A DNA stretch of 64,000 bases from CAIOYC01 sp965277345 (GTDB lineage Bacteria > Pseudomonadota > Alphaproteobacteria > Caulobacterales > Caulobacteraceae): the NCBI GenBank assembly GCA_965277345.1, contig CBDICI010000002.1:186001-250000 (forward strand). Direction: 5' to 3'. The position numbers and the translations under genes are program-made. Shown here piece after piece: positions 63,891 to 64,000 of this stretch (its first letter is position 1; every line of letters begins with the position of its first letter). The notes below the pieces were generated by a model. That model was not told the DNA's origin. It ran no database searches and saw only the letters and a program-made list of their open reading frames with translations.

Positions 63891-64000
63891 TTAGGCCCCC
63901 AGCGTCTCCATGAACCGCACGGGTTCGCCGGCGGCGGGGCCGAGGATCTGGTCGTCGCGCATCACCACCCGGCCACGGATGATCGTCGCCATGGGCCAGC
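63891..64000 (-). CDS. C-terminal end of a dihydroorotase/hydantoinase-type amidohydrolase (partial)
   Basis: Only the last 35 or so codons are inside the window. They read WPMATIIRGRVVMRDDQI, then GEPVRFMETLGA and a TAA at 63891. The pattern of a glycine-proline turn, an aliphatic strand ending RGRVVMRD and a final PVRF-x-E is the standard C-terminus of cyclic amidohydrolases (dihydroorotase, allantoinase, hydantoinase). The catalytic part lies beyond the right edge, so the substrate cannot be assigned. Confidence 0.7.
   Translation of the reverse strand, partial: WPMATIIRGRVVMRDDQILGPAAGEPVRFMETLGA

Overview
The window is very GC-rich DNA with dense, mostly short operons, frequent GTG and TTG starts, and three large TonB-dependent receptors. 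It looks like a chromosomal segment of an alphaproteobacterium, most likely Caulobacteraceae-like (Caulobacter/Phenylobacterium type). The lineage call is an inference from gene content, GC bias and the dnaG-rpoD block; no marker such as 16S rRNA is present. I see no phage, plasmid, transposase, integrase or CRISPR genes.

Layout. (1) 1-2150: a TIR-like gene, frameshifted and cut by the window edge, translationally coupled to thyA, with a divergent 2OG-Fe(II) oxygenase. (2) 2256-8669: a Tat-exported retropepsin-like protease, then the macromolecular-synthesis block MFS transporter-dnaG-rpoD on the minus strand. (3) 8764-14854: housekeeping and stress enzymes (MaoC hydratase, MsrB, oligopeptidase B, GNAT acetyltransferase, DUF6624 protein, amidohydrolase). 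(4) 15058-20779, locus A: a TonB receptor and an M28-like protein on one strand, and a GntR regulator and a NylB-like serine hydrolase on the other, with a clear GntR-type operator between them. (5) 21007-29724: a wrecked porin gene, then a two-component system and a tripartite RND efflux operon. (6) 29930-45008, locus B: a minus-strand operon (DUF1254, DUF1214, DUF3604, parvulin, three HupE/UreJ proteins) divergent from a plus-strand operon (TonB receptor, NTF2-like, SDR, GPH-type MFS, M28-like, double-TetR). (7) 45095-50624: tRNA-Gln and tRNA-Pro, sppA, and a third TonB receptor. (8) 50889-64000: housekeeping genes (rhodanese-like, metallo-beta-lactamase folds, acyl-CoA ligase, uridine-kinase-like, DUF1003, pdxH, aroC, SDR), an unusual 20-cysteine exported protein, a TPP enzyme, and the tail of a cyclic amidohydrolase.

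How it fits together. Loci A and B carry paralogous TonB receptors paired with paralogous M28-like proteins that seem to have lost the standard zinc ligands. Each also has its own regulator and accessory enzymes: a serine hydrolase in A; SDR, NTF2-like and a cytoplasmic-membrane symporter in B. I read them as two versions of one outer-membrane uptake and processing system for an unknown, probably hydrophobic or ester/amide-containing substrate. Locus B also has a seven-gene divergent operon of conserved but poorly understood exported and membrane proteins. This is the best candidate for an undescribed system in the window.

Intergenic spaces are littered with at least four families of short palindromic repeats. 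In two places the repeat itself supplies the stop codon of a neighbouring gene.
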